From an uncultured Streptococcus sp. (GTDB lineage: Bacteria; Bacillota; Bacilli; Lactobacillales; Streptococcaceae): a DNA stretch of 12,672 nt. The position numbers and the translations under genes are program-made. Shown here one piece after another: positions 1-6,943 of the stretch (the first letter of the stretch is position 1; each line of letters begins with the position of its first letter). Location: contig NZ_CAUFJQ010000054.1 of NCBI RefSeq assembly GCF_959025735.1, positions 1 to 12,672 on the forward strand. The letters run 5' to 3'. The notes under the pieces are model-generated. The model saw only the letters and a list, made by a program, of their open reading frames with translations, was not told where the DNA came from and did not search any database.

Positions 1-2
1 AC

Positions 3-32
3 AAAAACCTCTCTAGGTATGACCTAGAGAGG
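3..32 (-). terminator. Intrinsic terminator of nagA
   Basis: On the minus strand a perfect 11-bp stem (positions 8-18 pairing with 22-32) closes a 3-base loop and is followed directly by five T (complement of 3-7). It begins 26 bases after the nagA stop codon. This is a textbook Rho-independent terminator for leftward transcription. The stem is nearly symmetrical, but no A-run suitable for rightward termination lies on the other side. Confidence 0.93.
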
Positions 33-58
33 AAGTATTCTATCTTCGTTTCTTGAAT

Positions 59-1216
59 CTAGTTAGTTGCCTGGTAACGTTTGACCCCATCGAGATAGGT
101 CGCAACCAGATCCAAATTTTGATCAAGCACGATGAAGTCCGCATCATACCCTTCTCGAATTTGACCACAAACATCATCAATATGGACTGATTTTGCCGGA
201 TTGAGGCTGGCCATCATCACTGCTTCGTGAGGGTTAGCAATTCCCCACTCTACAACATTTTTTAATCCATCTTTCAATTTCAAGATTGAGCCAGCTAGAT
301 TACCAGTTGATTTCAAGCGAGCCGTCCCTTCAGCGACCACAACCGGGAATTCCCCAAGCATGTAGTCCCCGTCTTCTAAGCCCCCAGCTGTCATACAGTC
401 CGTAATCAAGGCAACATTTTCTTTTCCTTTTTGTTTCATCAGGATATCACACGCTAGCGGATCCACGTGATGGCCATCACAGATCAACTCTGCTGTAGTA
501 TGAGGCAACTCATACATGGCACCAACCATACCGAGTTCACGGTGCGTCAAACCACGCATACCATTGTAGGCATGCACCCAGACACTCGCACCTGCATCAA
601 CCGCCTTTTTAGCTTCTTCAAAAGTAGCATTGGAGTGTCCCAGGGCGACTGTCACTCCTTCTCCTGTAATGGTCCGAACAAAATCTTCTACTCCTTCACG
701 CTCAGGAGCAAGGGCAATCTTATTCAACAGACCATTAGCCGCTTTTTGCCAAGCACGGAATTCTTCCATACTTGGATCTTTCATATAAGCTGGATTTTGA
801 GCTCCCTTGTATTTTTCTGTAAAATAAGGTCCTTCAAAATAAATACCGCGAATCTTAGCACCTGTTGCTTCTTTGTATCGTGCACCAATATTTTCAGTTA
901 CCGCCAAAAGTTGTTCGTAAGAGGAAGTCAAGGTCGTAGGCAAAAAGCTTGTGACCCCAGTACTCAAGAGACCTTCACTCATGGTATGGAGAGTGCCTTC
1001 GATATTATTATCCATAACATCTACTCCACCAAAACCGTGAATATGGGTATCCACCAAGCCTGGGGCAATGCTATAACCAGAATAATCCAGCACATCCGCA
1101 CCTTCTGGTAAGCTTTCCACATGTTTTCCAAACTTGCCATTGACGAGCTCCAAATAACCTCCACGGCGAACTCCATGTGGGTAATAAAATTGATCTGCTT
1201 TAATATATGTAGACAT
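59..1216 (-). CDS. nagA: N-acetylglucosamine-6-phosphate deacetylase
   Basis: NagA removes the acetyl group from GlcNAc-6-phosphate in the cytoplasm, giving glucosamine-6-phosphate and acetate. It is the first committed step for using GlcNAc from glycans or recycled cell wall. The 385-residue product has the amidohydrolase-superfamily layout. Metal site HIH is at 58-60, the metal-ligand glutamate is in YFEGP at 126-130 (E129), LGHSNA is at 192-197 (H194), VHAYNGM at 214-220 (H215), the substrate-site DGHH at 247-250, and the catalytic aspartate is in ITDCMTAGG (D273). The start was placed at the ATG at 1216 because an AAGGA Shine-Dalgarno lies 7 bases upstream. A longer frame from 1252 would add 12 residues without a comparable site and unlike family N termini. 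It is transcribed alone, with promoter and operators at 1267-1309 and a terminator at 3-32. Length is normal and no key residue is missing. Confidence 0.97.
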   Translation of the reverse strand: MSTYIKADQFYYPHGVRRGGYLELVNGKFGKHVESLPEGADVLDYSGYSIAPGLVDTHIHGFGGVDVMDNNIEGTLHTMSEGLLSTGVTSFLPTTLTSSYEQLLAVTENIGARYKEATGAKIRGIYFEGPYFTEKYKGAQNPAYMKDPSMEEFRAWQKAANGLLNKIALAPEREGVEDFVRTITGEGVTVALGHSNATFEEAKKAVDAGASVWVHAYNGMRGLTHRELGMVGAMYELPHTTAELICDGHHVDPLACDILMKQKGKENVALITDCMTAGGLEDGDYMLGEFPVVVAEGTARLKSTGNLAGSILKLKDGLKNVVEWGIANPHEAVMMASLNPAKSVHIDDVCGQIREGYDADFIVLDQNLDLVATYLDGVKRYQATN

Positions 1217-1266
1217 AAAATCGTCCTTTCCATTGTAGGAACTGTGTTCCATTTATATTCATACAT

Positions 1267-1295
1267 ATTATAACGCTTTCACTTCTATTTGTAAA
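1267..1295 (-). promoter_or_regulatory. nagA promoter (-35 TTTACA, -10 TATAAT)
   Basis: The complement of 1290-1295 reads TTTACA and the complement of 1267-1272 reads TATAAT, with a 17-base spacer. This is near consensus for a SigA promoter. Transcription would start about position 1260, giving a leader of roughly 45 bases before the nagA start at 1216. Both neighbouring regulator sites overlap this promoter. Confidence 0.85.
1268..1281 (-). promoter_or_regulatory. cre-like site for CcpA over the nagA promoter
   Basis: The complement reads TGAAAGCGTTATAA, matching the catabolite-responsive element consensus TGWAANCGNTNWCA at all but one position (A for C at position 13). It covers the -10 box and the downstream part of the spacer, a location that gives CcpA repression by blocking RNA polymerase. 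Glucose repression of GlcNAc catabolism is well known in firmicutes; CcpA binding here is inferred from sequence. Confidence 0.72.
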
Positions 1296-1309
1296 TGGTC
1301 TAGACCTAT
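1294..1309 (-). promoter_or_regulatory. NagR/YvoA-type (dre-like) operator upstream of nagA
   Basis: The perfect 10-base palindrome GGTCTAGACC (1297-1306) is flanked by A/T in the pattern aatGGTCTAGACCtat. It matches the GntR-family NagR (YvoA/DasR) operator core TGGTCTAGACCA known for amino-sugar genes. It abuts and slightly overlaps the -35 box. NagR family members respond to glucosamine-6-P or GlcNAc-6-P, which would make nagA substrate-inducible. No nagR gene is in this window. Confidence 0.7.
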
Positions 1310-1327
1310 TTTTGAATAGAATCCAAC

Positions 1328-1362
1328 AAAAAAACAGAGTAAGCTTCCTACTTACTCTGTTT
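1328..1362 (-). terminator. Intrinsic terminator of the Na/Pi cotransporter gene
   Basis: A 10-bp perfect stem (1334-1343 with 1351-1360, extended by one or two A-T pairs) with a 7-base loop is followed on the minus strand by a run of T (complement of 1328-1334). It starts 10 bases after the stop codon at 1371-1373 and separates this unit from the nagA promoter. Confidence 0.92.
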
Positions 1363-1370
1363 GACGTTCA

Positions 1371-3002
1371 TTAAATTTGCTCGATTTGTACTTTCTCAGC
1401 GAGATTCATGGCATGGTCTGCAACACGTGTATAGTGAGAAATGATATCAATAAAGTTCACTCCGGCTTGAGGTGTACATTCACCGTGGTTCAAACGACGA
1501 ATATGGGTTTTCCGAAGTCTTTTCTCCAACTTTTCAATTGCCTCGTGACGTGCTACCAATTGGTTTGCAAGACTCACATCATTGTTCTCAACAGCTTTTA
1601 AGGCATCCTCTACAAATTGATGGGTTTGGTTGTAAATATCTTCCAATTCAGCCAAGGCCGCTTCTGAAAAGACCACTTTCTTACGAATTAAATAATCAGT
1701 CAGATTGATCAAGGCTTCCGCGTGATCTCCAATCCGCTCCAAATCCCGTGAGGAATCTAAGATATTGGTGAGAACTTCACTTTCTCTCGGACTCAAGGCT
1801 TCACTCGACAAACGAATCAAGTAGCGAGTCAAATCATCATCAATGGTATTAATGGCTTCTTCTGTCTTATGTCCCTTTTCAGCTGTTTTTTCATTTTGAT
1901 GAACAATATAATCATAAGAGAGATTAAAAGCTTTGTCTGCATATCCACCTAAATGAAGCAACTCTTTTTTTGCATTTCCTAGAGCAATCGAAGGCGCTTG
2001 AGTGATCAAGTTTTCATCCAAGTAGAGCGGTTCATATTTGACAACCTCATCCTCACCAGGAATCAGTTTGGTTACAAAGTATGCCAAAGCTCCAATGAAT
2101 GGGAATTGAATGATAGTGTTGGTCACGTTGAAAGCTCCGTGAGAAAAAGCAATGGTCATTTCTGGTGACAAGTGCAAGAGCCCTTGGAAGTATTCAATCA
2201 TGGCTGTAAAAGGTGTTAACAAGATCAAACAAAGGATTGTACCGATCAAGTTAAAGAGCACATGGGTTGCTGCAACACGTTTAGCAGAAACATTGGCCCC
2301 CATCGCTGCAATAATAACTGTCAAGGTTGTTCCGATGTTGTCTCCAAAAAGAATAGGTAAAGAACCGCGAAGATCTAGGAATCCACCTGAATACAAACCT
2401 TGTAGAATCCCAATGGTAGCTGACGAAGCTTGAATCAAAACAGTGATGATGGCTCCTGCTAAAACACCCAGAATTGGATTTTTCCCAAGGGTGATCATGT
2501 ACTGACTAAATTCTGGCAATTCTTTCAAAGGACTCATTCCCGCACTAATCAGGTTTAAAGCGTAGAAAATTCCTCCAACCCCAAAGAGAATCCGACCAAT
2601 ATTATTGGCCATTCGATTCTTGGTAAAGAAAAGTAAGACCGTTCCAAGAAACATAATTGGAAGGGCATAAGTTCCCAGTTTAAACCCAATAATGAACGAG
2701 GTGACCGTAGTCCCGATATTAGCCCCCATGATGATCCCAATGGCTTGACGTAGGGTCAAGAGACCCGCACTGACCAAACCAACGGTAATCACCGTTACCC
2801 CAGTACTAGACTGAATAAGAGCTGTCACAACAATCCCTACTAAGACTCCAAGAAAGGGATTGCTGGTATATTTATCAATATAGTAGCGAAGACGGTCCCC
2901 TGCAGCTTGTTGCAATCCTTCTCCCATTGTTTTAATACTATAGAGAAAGAGACCCAACCCTCCCAAAAAGTTAAACAAAATTTCCTGCCAGTTAATGGAC
3001 AT
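1371..3002 (-). CDS. Na+/phosphate cotransporter (NptA/NaPi-II type) with PhoU-like C-terminal domain
   Basis: This is a predicted sodium-dependent inorganic phosphate importer in the cytoplasmic membrane, 543 residues. The membrane half (about 1-315) is an inverted repeat typical of the Na/Pi family. QSST at 64-67 with GANIGTT at 93-99 is mirrored by QASSA at 191-195 with GDNIGTT at 220-226. These paired QSS motifs form the substrate and sodium sites in NaPi-II relatives. Residues about 340-540 are a soluble, charged, helical PhoU-like domain, a usual fusion in bacterial members, probably sensing or regulating phosphate flux. The start at 3002 is preferred because GGAGG lies 7 bases upstream; the ATG at 3008 touches the Shine-Dalgarno. 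The gene is monocistronic with its own promoter and terminator. Function rests on the family motifs; specificity for phosphate is inferred. Confidence 0.92.
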   Translation of the reverse strand: MSINWQEILFNFLGGLGLFLYSIKTMGEGLQQAAGDRLRYYIDKYTSNPFLGVLVGIVVTALIQSSTGVTVITVGLVSAGLLTLRQAIGIIMGANIGTTVTSFIIGFKLGTYALPIMFLGTVLLFFTKNRMANNIGRILFGVGGIFYALNLISAGMSPLKELPEFSQYMITLGKNPILGVLAGAIITVLIQASSATIGILQGLYSGGFLDLRGSLPILFGDNIGTTLTVIIAAMGANVSAKRVAATHVLFNLIGTILCLILLTPFTAMIEYFQGLLHLSPEMTIAFSHGAFNVTNTIIQFPFIGALAYFVTKLIPGEDEVVKYEPLYLDENLITQAPSIALGNAKKELLHLGGYADKAFNLSYDYIVHQNEKTAEKGHKTEEAINTIDDDLTRYLIRLSSEALSPRESEVLTNILDSSRDLERIGDHAEALINLTDYLIRKKVVFSEAALAELEDIYNQTHQFVEDALKAVENNDVSLANQLVARHEAIEKLEKRLRKTHIRRLNHGECTPQAGVNFIDIISHYTRVADHAMNLAEKVQIEQI

Positions 3003-3046
3003 GATCATTCCTCCAAATATGAGATCAGAAATAAAACTCCTCTCCT

Positions 3047-3075
3047 ATTGTAAAGGATAATTTCCAATCACACAA
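3047..3075 (-). promoter_or_regulatory. Promoter of the Na/Pi cotransporter gene
   Basis: The complement of 3070-3075 reads TTGTGT and the complement of 3047-3052 reads TACAAT, separated by 17 bases. It would start transcription near 3040, about 38 bases before the coding start at 3002. The -35 box is only a partial match, so it is probably a moderate promoter. I see no clear Pho-box repeats beside it. Confidence 0.65.
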
Positions 3076-3150
3076 GAGATTTCTGTAAATTTCTATTATT
3101 TTTTGAAACCGTTTTTTTCTTTCTGTTTTATTTTCCTCATTTTAAGAGCC

Positions 3151-3185
3151 AAAAAAGAGGTTGGACACTATTGGTCCCAGCCTCT
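3151..3185 (-). terminator. Terminator at the end of the rimP-rbfA operon
   Basis: On the minus strand the sequence starts AGAGG directly after the rbfA stop codon, continues through GGGAC, a short loop and GTCC, and closes with CCTCT followed by six T (complement of 3151-3156). The stem has an outer 5-bp and an inner 4-bp helix with a small internal mismatch. AGAGGCTGGGAC-type hairpins are a recurrent terminator form in streptococci. It is only about 35 bases long and abuts the stop codon. Confidence 0.88.
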
Positions 3186-3536
3186 CTAGTCTTTGTTCAA
3201 ATTGCGTAACATCTCATCGATCTTGTTACCGTATTCGATGGATTCGTCTTTCACAAAAGTAAGATCCGGAATCTTGTATAATTTCAGATTCCGACCTAAT
3301 TCACGCTTGATGGTTCCTGTTGCTTTTTCAAGGCCTGTCTGAGCCTTTTGATTGTCTGAAGCCAAATCACTCATAATTGAATAATACACTTTGGCCATAG
3401 ACAAATCACCTAGCATTTGAACATCCGTAATGGTGACGCCTTGAACACGCGGGTCACGGACTTTCTTTTGTAAAATCTCGTTGACTTCCCGCTTAATTTC
3501 CATCCCTACTCGGTCTGTCCGAAAATGACTTGCCAT
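3186..3536 (-). CDS. rbfA: 30S ribosome-binding factor A
   Basis: RbfA binds the 30S subunit near helix 1 of 16S rRNA and helps its late maturation and cold adaptation. The 116-residue protein has the usual length and single KH-like fold. Visible family signatures are the N-terminal RTDRVGMEIKREVNEIL helix, KVRDPRVQGVTIT at 25-37, the strand AKVYYSI around 48-54, and the KLYKIPDLTFVKDES segment at 85-99. The ATG at 3536 has AAAGGAG five bases upstream. It is the last gene of the rimP-nusA-ylxR-ylxQ-infB operon but is separated from infB by a 73-base gap holding a strong terminator-like hairpin (3562-3600), so its level may be set apart from infB. No separate promoter is evident in that gap. 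Confidence 0.96.
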   Translation of the reverse strand: MASHFRTDRVGMEIKREVNEILQKKVRDPRVQGVTITDVQMLGDLSMAKVYYSIMSDLASDNQKAQTGLEKATGTIKRELGRNLKLYKIPDLTFVKDESIEYGNKIDEMLRNLNKD

Positions 3537-3561
3537 AGGAACTCCTTTCTGCTCTGTGTTT

Positions 3562-3600
3562 AAAAACTAGGAAATCAGAGGGAACCCTCTTTTTTCCTAG
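3562..3600 (-). terminator. Terminator-like hairpin between infB and rbfA
   Basis: On the minus strand an outer 8-bp stem CTAGGAAA/TTTCCTAG (3593-3600 with 3567-3574) encloses an inner AGAGG/CCCTCT helix and is followed by five T (complement of 3562-3566) and an A. It starts 9 bases after the infB stop and ends about 26 bases before the rbfA start. It has all parts of an intrinsic terminator yet lies inside an otherwise contiguous operon. Likely outcomes are partial termination or a 3' stabiliser for upstream messages. Confidence 0.82.
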
Positions 3601-3609
3601 TCAGCTTGC

Positions 3610-6324
3610 TTATTTTTTAATTTCTTCCATGATGTAGGCTTCGATGGTATCATCTGTCTTGATATCATTGTAACCTTCAATCATCAATCCACCTTCACGA
3701 CCATTTGTGATCTCTTTGACATCATCTTTGAAGTGTTTCAAGCTTGCAAGAGCTCCGTCATAGATCACGACACCGTCACGAATGACACGGACTTTGGAAT
3801 CACGTGTAACCTTACCACTGAGGACCATAAATCCACCGATGGTACCCACTTTAGAGACCTTAAAGGTTTCACGAATAACTGCTTCCCCGATGACTTTCTC
3901 TTCAAATTCAGGATCCAACATTCCCTTCATGGCATCTTCCATTTCTTCAATCACTTTGTAGATAATTGAGTGAAGACGGATTTCTACCTCATCAGCTTCA
4001 GCTTGTTGACGTGCTTGTGGCGTAGGGCGGACGTTAAATCCGATGATGAAGGCATTTGAAGCTTCTGCAAGGGTCACGTCTGATTCGTTGATCGCACCAA
4101 CTGCTGAGTGAACGATGGTCACTTTCACACCTTCCACTTCAATCTTTTGAAGGGAGGCAGCAAGGGCTTCAACCGAACCTTGTACATCGGCTTTAATGAT
4201 GACATTAACAGATTTCACTTCCCCAGCCTTCAAGGTATCAAAGAGATTTTCAAGGCTGACGCGGTTGGTTGCTTGACGTTGTTTCATAAGAGCACGTTTG
4301 GCACGTTCTTCACCGGCTGCACGCGCAGATTTTTCATCTTCGTAAACCGCGAAGTGGTCCCCCGCCATTGGGGCTTCGTTCAAACCAGTGATAGAAACCG
4401 GAGTAGATGGTCCAGCTACTTTCACACGACGGCCAAGGTCATTGGTCATGGCACGGACACGTCCAAAGGTATTTCCGACAACGATTGGGTCTTGGACATT
4501 CAAGGTACCTTGTTGAACAAGGAGGGTTGCCACCGCACCTTTTCCTTTATCCAAACGCGCTTCGATAACAGTACCGATGGCACGAACAGTTGGATCTGCC
4601 TTGAGTTCTTGGATTTCAGCTACAAGAAGGACAGTTTCCAAGAGTTCATCGATATTTTGGTTGAACTTGGCAGAGATCTCTACAAACTCAGAATCTCCAC
4701 CCCAGGCAGTTGACATAACTCCATGCTCTGCCAATTCACCGATGACACGCTCTGGATTAGCTCCTGGTTTATCGATCTTGTTGATAGCCACAATGATTGG
4801 GACATTGGCAGCTTTTGAGTGGTTGATGGCTTCGATGGTCTGTGGCATCACCCCGTCATCTGCTGCTACAACCAAGATGGTAATATCGGTAACAGATGCA
4901 CCACGCGCCCGCATAGAAGTAAAGGCCGCGTGTCCAGGTGTATCCAAGAAGGTAATCTTCTTACCATTTTCCACGATTTGGTAGGCACCGATGTGCTGAG
5001 TGATTCCTCCCGCTTCACCTGTTGCTACACGTGAATTACGAAGGGTATCCAAAAGGGTAGTTTTACCGTGGTCAACGTGTCCCATGATGGTGACAACTGG
5101 TGGACGCTCTACCAATTCATCTGGATTCAAATAACCATCTTCAACGAAGAAGCGTTCGATATCGGCATTGTCCACTTCAACCTTTTTCTTGGCTTCAATT
5201 CCATAATCCACCATCAAGAGTTCAATCGTATCTCCATCCAGCGATTGGTTTTGAGTCGCCATGACTCCCATCATAAAGAGTTTCTTGACGATTTCAGCCG
5301 GTTCACGCTTGATGCGTTTTGCGATTTCTGCAACCGTCATTCCATCCGTATACTCAAATTCACTTGGTAATTCATGGAATTTACGCTCTGTTACTGGTTT
5401 TGGAGCATCATTACGGTTGTTCTTTCCTTTTTTATTTTTCTTATTGTTATTCCAGTTACTATTTCTCTGATTTCTCACTTGATTTTGACTATTTCGATTC
5501 CTTTGTTGTTTTCTTGGACCATCTTCTTCACGATCAAAATCATCGCGTTTCTTATCTGGTCGCGCTTGTTTCTTCCGACGTGTATCGACTTGAGCTGGAG
5601 CAGCAGCAACAGCTGGTTTTGTACGGTTCTCAACAGCCGGCTCCTGTACAGGCGCTTTCACTTCTGGTGCTTCTACCTGTTTCCGGCGCTGTTGACGTTC
5701 TTGTTCTGCTTTTGCAGCTTGTTGTTTGTAGCGATCTTCACTTCCACGTGCGTACTCAGCATTTTGTTCAGCCTTCAGTGCTGCTGCACGCGCTTTGAAA
5801 TCAACTTTTGGTGCCACTTGGGGTTGTTCACCACGTCTTTGATCTGGTCGGTTATTGCGACGATCAGAACCTTGATTTCGTTGTTCATTTCGCTCTTGTG
5901 GTCGTTGATTTCGGTTGTCACCATGACGGTGATTGTCTTTGCGATCACGTTTTGGACGATTGTCTTGTTGTTTCCTACGTTCAGCCTGTTCTTTTGCACG
6001 CGCTTCTCGTTCCGCTTTAAAGTTACGACTCTTTGGTTTAGCAGCTGGCGTTACTGATTTTGTCTCAGTTGCTCCTTCTTTTTTGACGGGCGCTGCTTCT
6101 TTTTTCTCTGCGACAGCCGTTGCCTTGGCAGCCACTTCTGCTACTTTCTTTTCGACTGTTTCTTTTTTTGCTGCAAAGCTCTTGATCAACTTTTCAGCAA
6201 CATCAGTATCGACACTAGATGCATGACTCTTGACGTCAAAACCTAATTCTTTCGCACGAGTGACGACTTCTTTACTTTCCTTGCCCAATTCTTTGGCAAT
6301 TTCGTATAATCTTTTCTTAGACAA
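3610..6324 (-). CDS. infB: Translation initiation factor IF-2
   Basis: IF2 is the GTPase that brings fMet-tRNA to the 30S subunit and promotes 50S joining. The 904-residue protein is ordinary for streptococci. An IF2_N domain (about 1-50) is followed by a long low-complexity linker (about 70-310) rich in Lys, Arg, Gln, Asn and Ala, then a second IF2_N domain (about 316-377). The G domain carries GHVDHGKT at 415-422, DTPGH at 461-465, NKID at 515-518 and an SAK motif. Domains II, III and the fMet-tRNA-binding C-terminal domain IV follow to residue 904. Translation starts at a TTG (6324-6322), with GGAGGA six bases upstream; no better in-frame ATG exists, and MSKKRLYEIAKELG is the family N terminus. 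The Shine-Dalgarno occupies the 16-base gap after ylxQ. It sits in the nusA operon, with the hairpin at 3562-3600 downstream. Confidence 0.97.
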   Translation of the reverse strand: MSKKRLYEIAKELGKESKEVVTRAKELGFDVKSHASSVDTDVAEKLIKSFAAKKETVEKKVAEVAAKATAVAEKKEAAPVKKEGATETKSVTPAAKPKSRNFKAEREARAKEQAERRKQQDNRPKRDRKDNHRHGDNRNQRPQERNEQRNQGSDRRNNRPDQRRGEQPQVAPKVDFKARAAALKAEQNAEYARGSEDRYKQQAAKAEQERQQRRKQVEAPEVKAPVQEPAVENRTKPAVAAAPAQVDTRRKKQARPDKKRDDFDREEDGPRKQQRNRNSQNQVRNQRNSNWNNNKKNKKGKNNRNDAPKPVTERKFHELPSEFEYTDGMTVAEIAKRIKREPAEIVKKLFMMGVMATQNQSLDGDTIELLMVDYGIEAKKKVEVDNADIERFFVEDGYLNPDELVERPPVVTIMGHVDHGKTTLLDTLRNSRVATGEAGGITQHIGAYQIVENGKKITFLDTPGHAAFTSMRARGASVTDITILVVAADDGVMPQTIEAINHSKAANVPIIVAINKIDKPGANPERVIGELAEHGVMSTAWGGDSEFVEISAKFNQNIDELLETVLLVAEIQELKADPTVRAIGTVIEARLDKGKGAVATLLVQQGTLNVQDPIVVGNTFGRVRAMTNDLGRRVKVAGPSTPVSITGLNEAPMAGDHFAVYEDEKSARAAGEERAKRALMKQRQATNRVSLENLFDTLKAGEVKSVNVIIKADVQGSVEALAASLQKIEVEGVKVTIVHSAVGAINESDVTLAEASNAFIIGFNVRPTPQARQQAEADEVEIRLHSIIYKVIEEMEDAMKGMLDPEFEEKVIGEAVIRETFKVSKVGTIGGFMVLSGKVTRDSKVRVIRDGVVIYDGALASLKHFKDDVKEITNGREGGLMIEGYNDIKTDDTIEAYIMEEIKK

Positions 6325-6340
6325 TTGCTGTCCTCCTCTT

Positions 6341-6640
6341 CTATTCCATAAGAGACCTCATTTTCTTTGAAAATCCAGCATCTACAACAGCGACGACCTT
6401 ACGGGCACGTCCAATTGCAGTGCTTAATTCTAGTGTTGAAAACACGGTAGATACTTGAACCTCATAATAGTGACCCTTATCTGTCACCTTTTTTGTCAGG
6501 TTACTAGCTGCATCATTTGCCAGAAAAACTAATTGTGCTTTTTCTTCCTGGATGGCTTTGATCACGAGTTCTTCTCCAGAAATGAGTTTTCCTGCTCTTT
6601 GCGCCAAGCCCAACAAATTACTTATCTTTTGCTTATTCAA
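6341..6640 (-). CDS. ylxQ: YlxQ, L7Ae-family RNA-binding protein
   Basis: This 99-residue protein belongs to the ribosomal L7Ae/L30e/S12e family, whose members bind kink-turn RNA. YlxQ is the usual companion of NusA and IF2 in firmicutes; its cellular role is poorly known. Visible family features are LLGLAQRAGKLISGEE (9-24), the core LVFLANDAASNLTKK (37-51) and the C-terminal IGRARKVVAVVDAGFSKK. The only plausible start is a TTG at 6640-6638, which lies inside the end of ylxR: the two genes overlap by 8 bases (6633-6640). A weak purine stretch (GAGAG, about 7 bases upstream) serves as ribosome site, so translation is probably coupled to ylxR. infB follows after 16 bases. Confidence 0.93.
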   Translation of the reverse strand: MNKQKISNLLGLAQRAGKLISGEELVIKAIQEEKAQLVFLANDAASNLTKKVTDKGHYYEVQVSTVFSTLELSTAIGRARKVVAVVDAGFSKKMRSLME

Positions 6641-6929
6641 GGCCTAACTCTCTTCTCTTCACCTTATGATCTACATAAGCGATCAATTCATCATAGAAAG
6701 CTTCTTCCACTTCCATATTAAAGCTACGATTAAAAACTTTCTTTTTCTTAGCAAGTGCCGCTTCTTCATTGTCTAGCTTGATGTAAGCACCTCGACCATT
6801 GGCTTTGCCAGTTGGATCGATAAAGACTTGTCCTTCTTTATTTTTGACAATGCGGAGCAAATCACGCTTATCAATAATTTCATTTGAAACGACAGATTTT
6901 CTTAAAGGGATTTTTCTTGTTTTTACCAT
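6633..6929 (-). CDS. ylxR: YlxR (RnpM) family nucleic-acid-binding protein
   Basis: This is a 98-residue basic protein of the YlxR/DUF448 family. The B. subtilis homologue binds the RNase P RNA and has been named RnpM. Visible signatures are RKIPLRKSVVSNE near the N terminus (the family usually has a cysteine where S12 lies) and GKANGRGAYI at 41-50, the conserved GRGAY loop. The ATG at 6929 is preceded by AGGGAGGG with a 3-4 base gap. It lies 14 bases after nusA and overlaps ylxQ by 8 bases, the standard firmicute order. RNase P involvement in this organism is inferred by homology only. Confidence 0.93.
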   Translation of the reverse strand: MVKTRKIPLRKSVVSNEIIDKRDLLRIVKNKEGQVFIDPTGKANGRGAYIKLDNEEAALAKKKKVFNRSFNMEVEEAFYDELIAYVDHKVKRRELGLE

Positions 6930-6943
6930 TTTCCCTCCCTCTC

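Noticed and set aside
467..1111. 214-codon open frame on the plus strand opposite nagA
   Set aside because: Antisense to a clear conserved gene, no family resemblance, rich in Cys, Ser and His as expected of a shadow frame.
1217..1252. Longer nagA from 1252
   Set aside because: The ATG at 1216 has AAGGA at ideal spacing and matches the normal family start.
3104..3117. cre-like sequence TGAAACCGTTTTTT upstream of the Na/Pi gene
   Set aside because: It lacks the final CA of the cre consensus, lies about 30 bases upstream of the -35 in an A/T-rich tract, and is not symmetrical enough to call.
4108..4713. 201-codon plus-strand frame opposite infB
   Set aside because: Shadow of the IF2 coding frame with no recognisable domain.
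5319..6057. Long hydrophobic open frames (159 and 227 codons) on the plus strand opposite the IF2 linker
   Set aside because: They mirror the Gln/Asn/Arg/Lys-rich low-complexity linker, whose antisense codons read as Leu, Phe, Ile and Val. No ribosome site or family match.
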